Part shown: positions 1-11,833 of the stretch, one piece after another
Layout: each line of letters begins with the position of its first letter
Position numbering within the stretch: position 1 is the first letter of the stretch
Origin: Antedon mediterranea
Lineage: Eukaryota; Echinodermata; Crinoidea; Comatulida; Antedonidae
NCBI RefSeq assembly: GCF_964355755.1
Contig: NC_092671.1
Span: 10,489,001 to 10,553,000 of the forward strand
Length of the DNA stretch: 64,000 bases
Direction of reading: 5' to 3'
Made by a program: the position numbers and the translations under genes
Notes under the pieces: model-generated
Databases searched by the model: none
What the model was told of the DNA's origin: nothing
What the model saw: the letters and a program-made list of their open reading frames with translations, nothing else

Positions 1-170
1 AGTTGTGGTATGTGTCGTCCACACCTGTGCGCAATTTAGTTATTTCTCATGTACACTTTAATTTTACAATATGAACCAATTCTTTGTTCGCTTTTGCAAA
101 GTTCCTTTTCGATAAACTTCTCCATCTTTGCCTTTATAATTTAATATCATATCAAATATGTTTTGTTTAG

Positions 171-722
171 CAACATGTTGAGTCTCGGATCAAGTAAACC
201 GTGGCCAGAAGCGATGGAACAAATCACAGGGCAACGAGAAATGGACGCAGGTCCTCTTGTCGAGTACTTTAAGCCGTTGACAGACTGGTTGATAGAACAA
301 AACACACAAAATAACGAAGAGCTGGGTTGGCCCGAGTCAACATGGATGCCAGATGGTAAATACGTATTATATATGTTTATGTCTTCATCATGTTACAACG
401 TAGTAACTACGCCTATTATAGGTAAGGTATCATACAATCGAGGGAGGATCCAGAAGAGGGATTAGATTTGGATGTAGAGAGGGGGGACAAAATTGTATGT
501 TAGCGCTCCAGTTTAAAAAATTATTGGATTCGCCCCTGTCATTCTATAAAACACTACACATAATGTATCATAATCGATCGAATAAAATGAATAAAATAAT
601 ATAATTATTTCTCTTTAAATTAAACAGCTCCACCATCCGGAGGTAGTACTATGGTCTTCTGTAACACTCTTCTCATTGCCGTGATGTCATTGGTGACGTT
701 TCTTTTTGTCACAAAGCTATAG
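171..722 (+). CDS. Angiotensin-converting-enzyme-like peptidase (M2 family), C-terminal two exons only
   Basis: Partial gene; it starts off the left edge. Exons are 171-355 and 628-722, joined in phase (donor GGTAAA, acceptor AACAG) to a TAG stop at 720-722. The first exon encodes a stretch with SSKPWPEAMEQITGQREM, then AGPLVEYF and LGWPEST. This matches the conserved C-terminal end of the M2 peptidase catalytic domain of ACE, which follows the zinc site lying outside the window. The second exon encodes PPSGGSTMVF and then a roughly 20-residue hydrophobic segment ending in FLFVTKL, which looks like a type I membrane anchor with almost no cytoplasmic tail. M2 dipeptidyl carboxypeptidases trim C-terminal dipeptides from extracellular peptides. 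The catalytic residues cannot be checked here. Family assignment is confident. Whether the parent protein has one or two catalytic domains is unknown. Confidence 0.85.
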
Positions 723-1401
723 AGTAACTACCAAATGTCAACATATACAGCAGTCGACGAGATTAGATGTGCTATTACATCAATAATGACTTAACTGTTT
801 CAACTGAAACTCATTTAACACATTAATAACTTATACCACGAATCGTAGACCAGTTTCTCTGGCAGCAATATTAAAAGATTAAATCATTATTTACATGCAC
901 TTGATGTGCATACGGGATCTGTTTTAAACAATTTCCAGTACTGTTATTAAACTTTTTACCATATTTTGATGGTACAATCAATATAAATTTGTCATTTTCA
1001 CACAAGGCCCTTATAATTCGTATCATGTGAAGATACGTCTTTGATCAACATCTAATCAGAATGAAATAATGCAAAATGATTTTATTATTATTATTATTCT
1101 CATTATAAATCTTATTCGAATGAAAAGTTGGTGTATTTCCGATCTCTTGTTTGGTTACTTCGTTCGCATTGATTTGATCGTCGATTGTGATTACATTTTG
1201 ATATGAAATTATATAATTTATAAGCATCTTTTAAAATTATGATGTAAAATATCTGTCAGATTTTGTAATAAATATGTTAGAATATTATTAAAAACATCCC
1301 ATTTTGTAGCTTCTTTCTGTGCATTTCTAAATTTGGGCTGAAGTATAAATTGAAAACATAATTAATTGTCTTATCATGGACCGTACGGACCTATACATTT
1401 A

Positions 1402-1582
1402 AAGCGTGGTTCCCACTAGCGACGCAACACAAGGACGTAACGCAACGCAAGTGAATTGACCAATCACAAGCGATGGCTTATTCGTTTGTGATTGCTAACT
1501 GTCTATAACTTCGCTTGTCATTGGTTAAAACGCTTGCGTTGCGTTTACGTCCTTGCGTTACGTTCTAGTGGGAACCAAGCTT
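1402..1582. mobile_element. Palindromic MITE, copy A (TTCCCACTAG family)
   Basis: The left end AAGCGTGGTTCCCACTAG is the inverted complement, with few mismatches, of the right end CTAGTGGGAACCAAGCTT. The inverted similarity continues inward through CGTAACGCAACGCAAG and the CCAATCACAAGCG motif, so nearly the whole 180 bp can fold back. There is no coding capacity. A second copy lies at 13702-13842, which supports a dispersed non-autonomous DNA transposon. Confidence 0.75.
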
Positions 1583-2350
1583 AACTTGCGTTTAATTCTT
1601 ACGTTACCGTAGTACTTATGCGCATGCGTAATATAATTCATAAAAATAGGTGTCGTCATGGGATTTCGAAACTACTAACCAATCAGAAACAACAGGCATC
1701 ATCTATCATCATCACCACACGCAGTGCGGCGACAGAGCAAAATAAAATGGTGAATGAATTGTAAGTTTAATTTATTAAATTATATGAGGATTTTAAAATT
1801 TTTGTTTAAATTCACATCATCAGGATCATGCTGATCTATCATGAAGTAAACATGGTCACTCTACCTTGAACTTAACCGCGGATCTGCCAAACAGGCCTAG
1901 GCTTAGCCCTACTAGAGCCTAGACAACAGTCTATCAGCAGGAAGGATTGATTCAGGCTAAGTATCTTACATCTCACGGGTCGTCCCAAGAGAGCTTGATA
2001 TTTATAATGGGTAAAACGTATGTGTTCTATATTATGTATTCACAGATTCTATAAATAGCCTACATAAAAGAAGAATCACATCACATTTTAATGGTTCTCC
2101 AAAAACGCATTTTAAGAGAGAGGAAGATCCTTTTTATCGTCTGTTCCTCCTCTCTGCTGTGTAGTGAGTGTGTAGGCTAGTAGGAGACCATCTTATGCTA
2201 ATCGGTAAACACATTTTGTTAGTTAAAAGAAAAAAAAAAGAGCAATTATGAGGAGTTGCAAAAACAGCGCTGTAATCATGGACCATTACATGGAGTAAAA
2301 CAAAACCATCTGCTGCTGTAGTAAAACCAAAACCAAAACCGTATCCGGAT

Positions 2351-2975
2351 ATTCACCCCCTGGACATTTACCCCCGGAAAACTACCCCCCGGACAACCAC
2401 CACCTGGACCACTACCCCCTTAGGACAACTACCCCTTTAGGACAACTACCCCCCAAACAAATACCCCCCGGACAACTACCCCCTTAGGACAACTACCCCC
2501 TGGACAACTACCCCCCGGACAATTATCCCCTAGGAACAATTACCCCCGGACAATTATCCCCCCCCCGGGTAATTACCCCGTGGACAACTACCTCTGACAC
2601 AATACTCCCCGTAGGACAAATACTTCCTGGACAATACTCCGAGGGCAAATAATCTTTTAGGACAACTACCTCCGTAGGACAACTAACCCCTGGACAACTA
2701 CCCCCGGACAATTACCCCTAGGAACAATTACCCCCTGACAATTACACCCGGAGAATTACCCCCCCCCCCACCCCCGGGTAATTACCCCGCGGACAACTGC
2801 CTCTGACACAATACTCCCCGTAGGACAACTACCTCCTGGACCTGGACAATACTCCGAGGGCAAATAATCTTTTAGGACAACTACCTCCGTAGGACAACTA
2901 ACCCCTGGACAACTACCACCCAGAAAACTATCCCTTTAGAACAACTACCCCCCGGACGGACAACTACCACCCAGA
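2351..2975 (+). repeat. Degenerate C-rich minisatellite (GGACAACTACCCCC)
   Basis: About forty imperfect copies of a 14-16 bp unit GGACAACTACCCC(C), with C-runs of variable length and a larger internal duplication (the stretch around 2580-2700 recurs around 2780-2920). The reverse complement of the same unit forms a second array at 3905-4190, so the two arrays are inverted arms around a spacer of about 930 bp. There is no convincing protein; the open frames here come from the repeat. Confidence 0.85.
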
Positions 2976-3546
2976 CCATTCAACAACCTGACTCTGCAAC
3001 AGCGTATAATAGGAATTAATAACTATATTTTAATTCGTTACTTTGACGAATTACTATTCATTATTGTAAACAAAAGTAAAAGATTGAACATAAATATAGC
3101 CTGGTATAAACTGAAGATTGTCACACATGATCATAGGATAGTCGAACGTATTATATAGTACTCCCTGTATTTACTGTAAAGACTGGGTTCGCTAATAATA
3201 ATAATAATAATAATTTTTGCGTCAGGACAATGCTTCGATAACCACTGGTCTTAAACGAATTAATTTTTGTCTCAAATTTGTCATTTGTATTTTTGTACAC
3301 TTGAAGAATAATATCACTTTTGATATTTGACCTCAATGTTCACTCACCGAATAAACGGCGATCTTTAAATAAATTCCCCTCAAATAAACGGTGACCATGT
3401 CACTCCCATGACACATCATATGGAATAATCGGCGTCTATTTCCATTAGATTATACCCCCTCCCATTGAATAAACAACTTTCTTCCAATAAATGTCCACCT
3501 AAAAACCACCTAAACAATAAACAGCCCAGGCCGTTTTTTCAATAAA

Positions 3547-3830
3547 TACGAAATATACGAAAAGGGAGACCCACGTACGAAAAGGGAGACCCCACTATAC
3601 GAAAAGGGAGACCCCACTATACGAAAAGGGAGAACCAAATATACGAAATGGGAGACCTAAATATACGAAAAGGGAGACCCACTATAAGAAAAGGGAGACC
3701 CCACTATACGAAAAGAGAGACCACACTTATACGAAAAGGGAGACCCTAATATACGAAAAGGGAGACCCAAATATAGGTCTCCCTTTTCGTATTGGGTCTC
3801 GTGTCAGGTCTCTGGTCTCGGGTCTCTAGT
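3547..3830 (+). repeat. 18-bp-type tandem repeat (TACGAAAAGGGAGACCC) ending in an inverted copy
   Basis: About twelve imperfect copies of a 17-19 bp unit, TACGAAAAGGGAGACCC with short variable linkers. At 3773-3800 the sequence flips to GGTCTCCCTTTTCGTAT, so the array ends in a hairpin, followed by degenerate GGTCTC repeats. It sits inside the spacer of the larger inverted pair of C/G-rich arrays. Confidence 0.8.
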
Positions 3831-3904
3831 TTCGAAACACCCGTTAAAAACAGATGATTTCATTTTTACAGAAACCGGTCCTATATATTTGTCTACTTTT
3901 GTAT

Positions 3905-4190
3905 TGGAGGGTGGGGGGGGGGGGGGTAGTTGACCAGGGGGTAGTTGACCGGGGGTAGTTGACCGGGGGGTAGTTACCCGGGGGTAGTTATCCTAAGGGG
4001 GTAGTTGTCCTAAGGGGGTAGTTGTCCGGGGGGGTAGTTGTCCGGAGGGTTGTTATCCTAAGGGGGTAGTTGTCCTAAGGGAGCAGTTGTCCGGGGAGTA
4101 GTTGTCCGGGGGGTAGTTGTCCTAAGGGGGTAGTTGTCCGGGTGGTAAACATCCGGTGGGGGGTAACTGTCTAGGGGGTAGGTGTCCTAG
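3905..4190 (-). repeat. G-rich minisatellite, inverted arm of the 2351-2975 array
   Basis: About eighteen copies of GGGGGTAGTTGTCC(TAAG), the reverse complement of the unit at 2351-2975. It begins with a G-run of about 15. Repeated GGGG runs on this strand could form G-quadruplexes, which is inference from base composition. Confidence 0.85.
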
Positions 4191-4500
4191 AACCAGTAAA
4201 ACACCGCTTCTGAACTTAGGTGACGGTATAGAGGGCGCTAGTAATTTGTTGACAAACAAGCCAAGATCTACACTATCTTTGAAACAAGTCAGATAACCAC
4301 AAAACACACATGGTCATGATGGATGGACATGTTTGAAACGTAAAGAAACATTTTATTGTAACATTATTGTAATTAATAGGATGTAAGTTAGGTTAGCTAC
4401 TACTACTAAAAGAGGCTAGAGTAGAGGCATATAGTAAAGAAAGTAGCCCCTCTTATAAGTTCTCTACTACACATCACATGTCACCCTACTAGCCTAGCTA

Positions 4501-5040
4501 GGGTGTCTGATCATTTCGGCCGCCAGTCATTTCGGCCGCCGGTTATGGAATTGCCAAATTCATGAAACGCCAAAAAGGACAAAATATGTATTGTTAATTT
4601 CGGCCGCCAGAATTGTAATTATTCTTGAATATGTATAACACGCCATGTGTGTTAAAATGTTAATATTTTACTAAATAGTGTATTATTAAGCCGAATCGGT
4701 GGTCTTCAATTCCAGAAACAGCAAGCGATATTTATAGCGTGCACATTGCCATCACTACAGTGAATATTAATGATATTTTTTTAATAAGAAGGAGTTGATG
4801 CTGAAGTTTTTAGCCCATTGGACAACTGATCTCTAGTTTAAATGACCATAATTCTCTGTGGCGTTCCATAGACTTGATAAAGTTTTTTTTTTTCACTGTA
4901 ATTCTGTACAGTTATTTCTGGCTATTTCAATTTGGCGCGCCATACCTGGCGGCCGAAATGATCATGCCATATTTTGTCCTTTTTGGAGTTTCATGAATTA
5001 GGTCGTTCCATAACCGGCGGCCGAAATGCACTGTGACCCT
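4501..5040. mobile_element. Fold-back DNA element with CATTTCGGCCGCC ends
   Basis: The left end carries two CATTTCGGCCGCC motifs, then GGTTATGGAA, then TTCATGAAACGCC and AAAAAGGACAAAATATG. The right end at 4940-5035 is the reverse complement in the same order, with few changes. Both ends are flanked by CTAGCTAGGG and its complement. The inner 350 bp is unrelated and non-coding. It looks like a non-autonomous transposon of about 540 bp with terminal inverted repeats near 100 bp. Confidence 0.8.
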
Positions 5041-5097
5041 AGCTAGTAGGTGGTACCGGGTAGTAGCTAGCTAGCTTGGTTATGTTTTATGGGAGTA

Positions 5098-7335
5098 TGG
5101 TCGAAGCGGCCGCCAACCAAAGCGGCCGCCAGTTTAATATCGTCATTTGTATGGAACGCCATGTGCGCTTTAATCTTTGATTGTGATTGTTGATTTAAGT
5201 TTGCCTGCCTGCCGATAAATCAATGTATATTTTATTTGTATTTACTATTAACTAATACATAGGCCTCTATCGAAATATATTTTGCCGAATCTTTATATCT
5301 TGTTTACATACTATTGGATCCTTATACAGTATTGCAATAATAATTTACGTATACGGTATTGCCGAATCTTTATATCTCGTTTATATACTATTAAATCCTT
5401 ATACAGTATTGCAATAATAATAATAATTTACGTACGTTATTGCCGAATCTTTATATCTCATTACATACTATCGAATTTTATACAGTCTTGCAATAATAAT
5501 TTACATACGGTATTGCCGAATATTTATATCTCATTTACATTTAACTATCAAATTTTATACAGTATTGCAATAATAATTTACGTACGGTATTGCCGAATAT
5601 TTATATCTCATTTACATTTAACTATCGAATTTTATACAGTATTGCAATAATAATTTACGTACGGTATTGCCGAATATTAATATCTCATTTACATACTATC
5701 GAATTTTATACAGTATTGCATTAATAATTTACGTACGGTATTGCCGAATCTTTATATCACATTTACATGCTATTGAATCTTTATACAGTATATTGCAATA
5801 ATAATTTACGTACGGTATTGCCGAATATTTATATCTCGTTTATATACTATCGAATCTTTATACAGTATTGCATTAATAATTTACGTAAACGGTATTGCCA
5901 AATCTTTATATCTCGTTTACATACTATTGAATCTTTATAGAGTATTGCAATAATAATTTACGTACGGTATTGCCGAATCTTTATATCTCATTTTTACATA
6001 CTATCGAATCTTTATACAGTATTGCATTAATAATTTACGTACGGTATTGCCAAATCTTGATATCTCATTTGACATATGTACTATTGAATCTTTATACAGT
6101 ATTGCATTAATAATTTACGTACGGTATTGCCGAATCTTTATATCTCGTTTACATACTATTGAATCTTTACAGTATTGCATTAATAATTTACGTACGGTAT
6201 TGCCGAATATTTATATCTTGTTTACATACTATCGAATCTTTATACAGTATTGCAATAATAATTTACGTACGGTATTGCCAAATCTTGATATCTCATTTGA
6301 CATATGTACTATTGAATCTTTATACAGTATTGCATTAATAATTTACGTACGGTATTGCCGAATCTTTATATCTCGTTTACATACTATTGAATCTTTACAG
6401 TATTGCATTAATAATTTACGTACGGTATTGCCGAATATTTATATCTTGTTTACATACTATCGAATCTTTATACAGTATTGCAATAATAATTTACGTACGG
6501 TATTGCCGAATATTTATATCTCATTTACAGGTACAGTACTATCGAATCTTGGTTTTTATTATTAGTAATAGGGTGTGTTATACATTTAAGTGTTATTCCA
6601 TTGTAATACATTGTTTGTGTTTTCAATAAAGCAACATGGGACGCGCACCTAATGTGCAGCAGCACTATTGCTGGCCGTCAGTCGAGTTATTAGCAGAAAT
6701 TCGCGTAATTAATTACCGTATCAAACAGACACTTTCATCTTATTTTAGTATTTAAAACTCATTTTCAATTGATCAATATTTAAATATCTGAAGTAATAAA
6801 ATAGTGTAGAATATTAAATAAATTGCTCTCATCATGTTATTGTAATTAAATTATGATTGCGAACACTACTAGTTACTTTACTAATTACTTTACTAATTAA
6901 TTAATATAAAATAACAAATATTTTTAATTATTAATATATTTATATATTTTGATATACTTTATTGATTGGTTTATTTATATATAATTCTTAATAATTGGCT
7001 TATTATTATATTATATTATATTAATATACAATATAAACACCACAATGTATTTTATAGACTTTATTAAACATATCATTTAGAACAGTTAAAATAAGTAATC
7101 ATCGATTCGCCATTTCGTTTAAAAGAACGTACGCGTATCACATTCAATCTGTAAAAAAAAAGAGAATAAGTTACATAATAATGTAGATTGTTATTTACGT
7201 CCGAGGTAAAGAAAACCTGTCGAAACAATGACAATCAAAGATTACAAAACAACGACAATCAAAGCGCACACGGCGTTCCATACAGATTACCGTTATTGAA
7301 CTAGCGGCCGCTTTAGTTGGCGGCCGCTTCGACTG
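5098..7335. mobile_element. 2.2-kb non-autonomous element with AAGCGGCCGCC ends and an internal satellite
   Basis: The left end reads GTCGAAGCGGCCGCCAAC, then AAAGCGGCCGCCAG, ATGGAACGCCATGTGCG and CTTTGATTGTGATTG. The right end at 7240-7335 is the reverse complement of the same series. TA dinucleotides at 5096-5097 and 7336-7337 fit a TA target duplication. The interior has a 75-bp satellite (5270-6520) and plain AT-rich DNA (6600-7100). No transposase is visible. Confidence 0.75.
5270..6520 (+). repeat. 75-bp tandem satellite inside the 5098-7335 element
   Basis: About sixteen copies of a 75-bp AT-rich unit containing TATTGCCGAATCTTTATATC, ACATACTATTGAATC, ACAGTATTGCAATAATAA and TTTACGTACGG. 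A block of about 234 bp (three units, with the diagnostic variant CATTTGACATATGTACTATT) occurs twice in a row, near 6047-6280 and 6281-6514, which shows a recent higher-order duplication. Open frames through this region are a by-product of the repeat. Confidence 0.9.
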
Positions 7336-7337
7336 TA

Positions 7338-7990
7338 ATCCGTTTTATGTAGGCCTAGCTAGGGCCTATCACCTAGCTAACTAGGCTAGGGCCAGGCCCA
7401 CACCATAGTCTACAGAGAGAGGGCTTAATATGCTACTAGGCTAAGCCTCGGCCCTACTAGATAGCCTTAGGCCTACTCTACAAAAATAGTAGGTAGGCTA
7501 GTATGTAATAACGTAAGAAAAGGCCTGCCTAGCTCAGGATAGGCCTAGTAGTATTAGTAGAGTAGCCTCTCTATTATTAATCCACTCCTATCTACTACGG
7601 TAGTCTATATTACTAATGAATTAGGACCTGCTAAAACTAACCTACCTAGGCCCGGCATATGTCACATGATGACACTATTCTCTCGACATATAGCCTGACA
7701 AAATTGTAGAAATTATAAACTAAAATGGGCCTACTAGAGACTACCTACACTACCTACACTACAAATTATTTTTTATTTAAATTATGATTTGATATAATTA
7801 TATGGTTTATTGGAATGCAACAATTTGTTTTAAGTAATAAGTAACCCAAACAGCCAACAAGATCCAATTTGTGTGTGTTATTTTGTATTGGTTTACTTAC
7901 TGTCATTTCTTGGTATGATTTGCCTGAAAAAAAAAATGTAAATTGTTGCAGGTATAAATAAAGTGTTATTAGCTCTGTGACCCAATCAAT
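7338..7990. other. Intergenic, rich in AGGCCTAG; 5' region of the next gene
   Basis: No gene seen. From 7345 to 7670 the sequence is a scrambled low-complexity mixture of AGGCCTA, CTAGGCC and CTACTA words, a style that recurs near 33500-33700 and 35040. The last 200 bases precede the start codon at 7991 and probably contain its promoter and 5' UTR. No TATA box is obvious. Confidence 0.5.
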
Positions 7991-10900
7991 ATGGCTGCTT
8001 CTCACGTTGATCAGAAGAACAAGAATATGGAATTTGTTTGGAGTCTGGACGAGCTTAGTTCTCAAACTTCACTAAAAAATTGTGAACTAAATGTAATATT
8101 TAATCAACAAACTGGACATTTTGCTCAGAGTTATTTAAGAAACAATTGGTTTGCTAACATTGAACAAGTGAGTATAGTATTTCACTTGTTTCATATACAA
8201 AACCATTAACACCATGAAATAGTGCATCTACTGTAATTTGGGACAAACCATTTCAGAATTGGAGTAAATTGTCTCCACACCAAGTTAGTCATTATTCAAT
8301 GTTCATTGTAAGATAATGATATATAGGGGAGCTATGCAAAATTCTGGTTTTTCAAATGAATTAACACCAACACCAATTTAAAACTGTGATAAACAAACAC
8401 CTATTAAATGTTATAGGGCTCACAATTAGTCATCAACTTATTAAACAGCTTGAAGTCATAATAAACGTTTCTTTTGAATCTAAAAACATTGAAAAATTTA
8501 AATATTGTATTAAAATTTCTAGATAATCACAAATAAAATATCTTGGTTTTTTTTTTTGGTTTAGTCATCAAAGCCAGAACTAACAGCAACTGGTTTATTA
8601 GTATTCTCTGTAATATCAGCCTCTCAGGGAAACCACCAACTGCGAGACAGTCTTCAAGTTGCCCTGACGATAATGTCTGCCAAAGATCATGAGAGGTACT
8701 TCCAAAGAATTCCATCGTTGTCACAACATCGGACAATGTTTCGAGGTTATGTTGATCTCTGCTTAAAGTTTGTTAATGTTTGTGACTGTAAATCCGGTGC
8801 TTTAAACAGTGATACAGAAATTGTCACGGTGTGGAGTTCTTTATTGCAACCGTTGGGACAAATGCTTAACTTGTTATTTCAAGGTAAATATATTATTCTT
8901 TATATCTAATCTATCCATCTTTAGCCCCTTCTAGGGAGGGAGGGAGAACTCATGTTGCTGCTCTGCTCAACTATAAGTAGCACCTAAACAGTTTATTACA
9001 TAATGGAGGACCCCTCGCCCCTTACATTTGAAAGTAAAAAGATCACAAATGTTGTGTCGTTATATAATATAAATAAGATGTTAACAGGTTTAAAAACAGA
9101 AATAGGAAAGTTAAAATTCGTAAAGAAATTTCCCCATTATGCTTATTTTTTGTATGTTAATTATTTATTAGTTTTGCCATTGATCATTATTATAACCTAA
9201 TATTTGTATAACTGTTGTTGTACACATGCTTTCAGTGACCTTGGATTTTAATTCTACATTCCAATCTTGTTATTTATTTTTAAAATGTGATTTATTAATA
9301 ATTGAATCTTTGAAACAGCTCTTGCTGTGGATCATAAAAATCAGTGTTGTAATACCATGACATCATCATCTAACACATAAAGTAGATTTCAATGTTAATT
9401 ACAATACTGTTTATATTTTTGAATTCATTTGTTACCTTGTTTTCCACCGAGAAAGATAAAAAGCATATTTTATCCAAGCTGACAATTTGGTGATCGTTGT
9501 AAACATTCAAGGTTTAAACTTTCAATTTCTTTTGTGAGGATTTCATTTAAATTAGTTAGTTTTAGTATTGATATTAAAATACAGAATTTAAATTAAATCC
9601 CTAAAAAACTTTTTTTTTAAAAGGTAATTGAAATTGAAAGTTAATTCCTTGCATGTTTACAGTATATGGTCATCACATTTTCGTATTGCTTGTGAAGATT
9701 TAATGATTTTGTAAGAAAGTGCATCACTATCATTTTGTATTGTATGCTAATTTGCTTCAGTAAGTAAGCGCCAAGCACAGCCGTATTCTTACTTCTGTAT
9801 TGTACAAATTTAATGATTCATATGTTTTGATACTTTAATTTTTAAAATTGGTTTCATAATATCGGGGGCATTAAAACTAATTTGTTTTATTGGAACGTAC
9901 TATATATTGTTAATTAGGTTAACAGCAATTTATTGTCCCAAATTTAGATTTCCAGCTCATTTAAAACGAGACATTATATAATTCTTTTTTAGTTTAAACT
10001 TAGTGTGTAAAGATTACGACATATAGTAATTTGTTATTACTTAATTAGTATTCTCCTTCTCTATTAGTATTAACCTTTCATAAAAAAAAAATAAAAAAAT
10101 TTACCTATAATATCATTGTATTCGAATTAGACTTTAAAAATGATGTCATGACCTTAAATGTATTTTACTTTATTTACTCATTGAAGCGTGTTGTTTCATT
10201 TTCATTTATGGCTCTTGCGTGACAATACATTTCTTCTTGCATGATCCTCTATCATTTGTATTGGTAAACTGTGTCATGCCATTGATAGAAATTTATAATT
10301 GTTGATTGATTGAAGTAGTTCATACAACAATACTTTACTTCTTTTAGATCACCTGCGAAGAACAAGTAACCAGTGGCTAATCAATATTCCTAAACCCAAA
10401 AATCTTGACATCATCATAGAGAGGTTGACATTTTTAAAAGATGATGGTATTTATGAGCAATTTTATAACTATGATTTTGATGGAGATCAGCGATTTAAAA
10501 GTGGCGTTCAGCAAATCATGTCACAATTGAAAAGAGGCAAGGAAGATTCTGGACAGGAGAATCTAGACCTTTTGTTACAAGCTAAGCTGTTCTACTTCTC
10601 AAGGTAATAGAGCACCACTAACACCATTGATTTTTAAATTATTTCCATTGATATAAAAGATATATCCTTGTGTGAATGTACTGTTTATGAGCGTGTTTCA
10701 CTGATAGAGTAGTTTCAATAAATTACATTAAGAACAAAATCTTGATACTTTTAAACAGTTCTTACTGTAGAACCAATTTTCTGCTTGTTTTATAATGTTA
10801 CATTCTGCATTGTTCTTGTTGCTTACTTACTACTAAATTATAAGGAATAAACAAGAAATTGTTTTCTTATTTATTTCTATCTTATATACAGAATCCTCAA

Positions 10901-11833
10901 TAATGGTCTTTTTTTAATGTCGTATTTAAAAAAATATATTATTATTTTGCAATTATTGAACATAATAATAAACGTTCTGAAAATGAAATAATACACATGG
11001 AGGTTTATTTGGTTATTTGGTAATGGTTGTTATAACTGAGTTTTTCCTTTGTAATTGAATTTTAAATAGATATTGAATTTGGTAGTATATTTGTTTTTAA
11101 TATTCATTTTTTTTTATGACAAATTATAAATCTGTAATCATTTCTAATATATTTTGTTTTGGTTAGATTTTACTTTGAAATTGAACTTGAAGGATACGAG
11201 ACATGGCTGAAGGAAAAATGCAAAGAGACATTTGAACCTATCTCTGAAAATGATGTTACAAGTACTGAAGATGAATCAGAAATACTGACAAATGCAACAG
11301 ATTGCAGCAGTGAAGAACAAGTAGTGGAAGGAGATATTATCCCTGAAGAGGAAAATATAGAAGAAAATAGTAGAGAATCTGCAGAGATTATTAAAGAACT
11401 GGAACAAGCGACAGATTTTGAAGAAGAAACACATTTGCTTACAGACGAAGAAAAAGTAAGGAAGTTTGAAGATACAGAAAGGCAACATTTATCGGCTGTA
11501 GGAGGACAAGTAGCAGGCGGAGCAGCAGGGGGAGCAGCAAACAGTGAAATGCTACTTCCTGTTGCTACATCACAGTTGCAGGAAAGTCATTCTTTAGAGC
11601 TACCAAGTGGTCTGAATACAAATTTAGTGACAGACCCAAAACTAGAAGGTGCTGTAGCAATGGAAGAGTCCAGTGATAATAGCAGCTTGTTTGCGCCCTC
11701 GTTCATGCAAATTTTACAACTTGTACAAGAAGGTAAAGATATTCCTGGAGTAGAGGATATTGTGGTGGAACCAACAAACAAACCACCCACTGCATCCAAA
11801 ATGGAACGTACTCCAAAACCATGGGAGCAATGA
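7991..11833 (+). CDS. Unrecognised 472-residue protein with C-terminal KPWE-type motif
   Basis: Four exons: 7991-8167, 8565-8883, 10348-10603 and 11167-11833. They join in frame to a TGA stop and give 472 residues. The start ATG is preceded by non-coding AT-rich DNA and is the first in frame. Residues 1 to about 270 look folded and mostly helical, with motifs such as FVWSLDELSSQ, LQPLGQMLNLLFQ and LKDDGIYEQFYNYDF; I do not recognise this part. Residues 270-420 are acidic and low complexity (Glu/Ser/Asn). The last 44 residues contain SFMQILQLVQEGKDIPG, then PPTASKM and TPKPWEQ at the very end. This arrangement (short helix, -IPG-, then PTAS and a KPWE ending) resembles the KPWE domain known from peroxisomal import factors of the PEX39 type and from PEX13 N-termini. 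A peroxisomal role is inference. No signal peptide or membrane segment is seen. The gene model is solid; the function is open. Confidence 0.8.
8884..10347. other. Intron 2 of the KPWE-motif gene
   Basis: AT-rich intron of about 1.46 kb. I see no exon, RNA gene or clear repeat in it. The intron before the last exon (10604-11166) is similar plain AT-rich sequence. Confidence 0.6.

Noticed and set aside
5270-6520. Possible CRISPR-like array of direct repeats
   Set aside because: The units are contiguous 75-bp satellite copies without unique spacers, and the genome is clearly animal. The same holds for the 144-bp and 15-bp arrays.
5282-6565. Open frames of 122 and 172 codons
   Set aside because: They follow the non-coding 75-bp satellite (25 codons per unit) inside a transposon. 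The protein is low complexity and has no domain.
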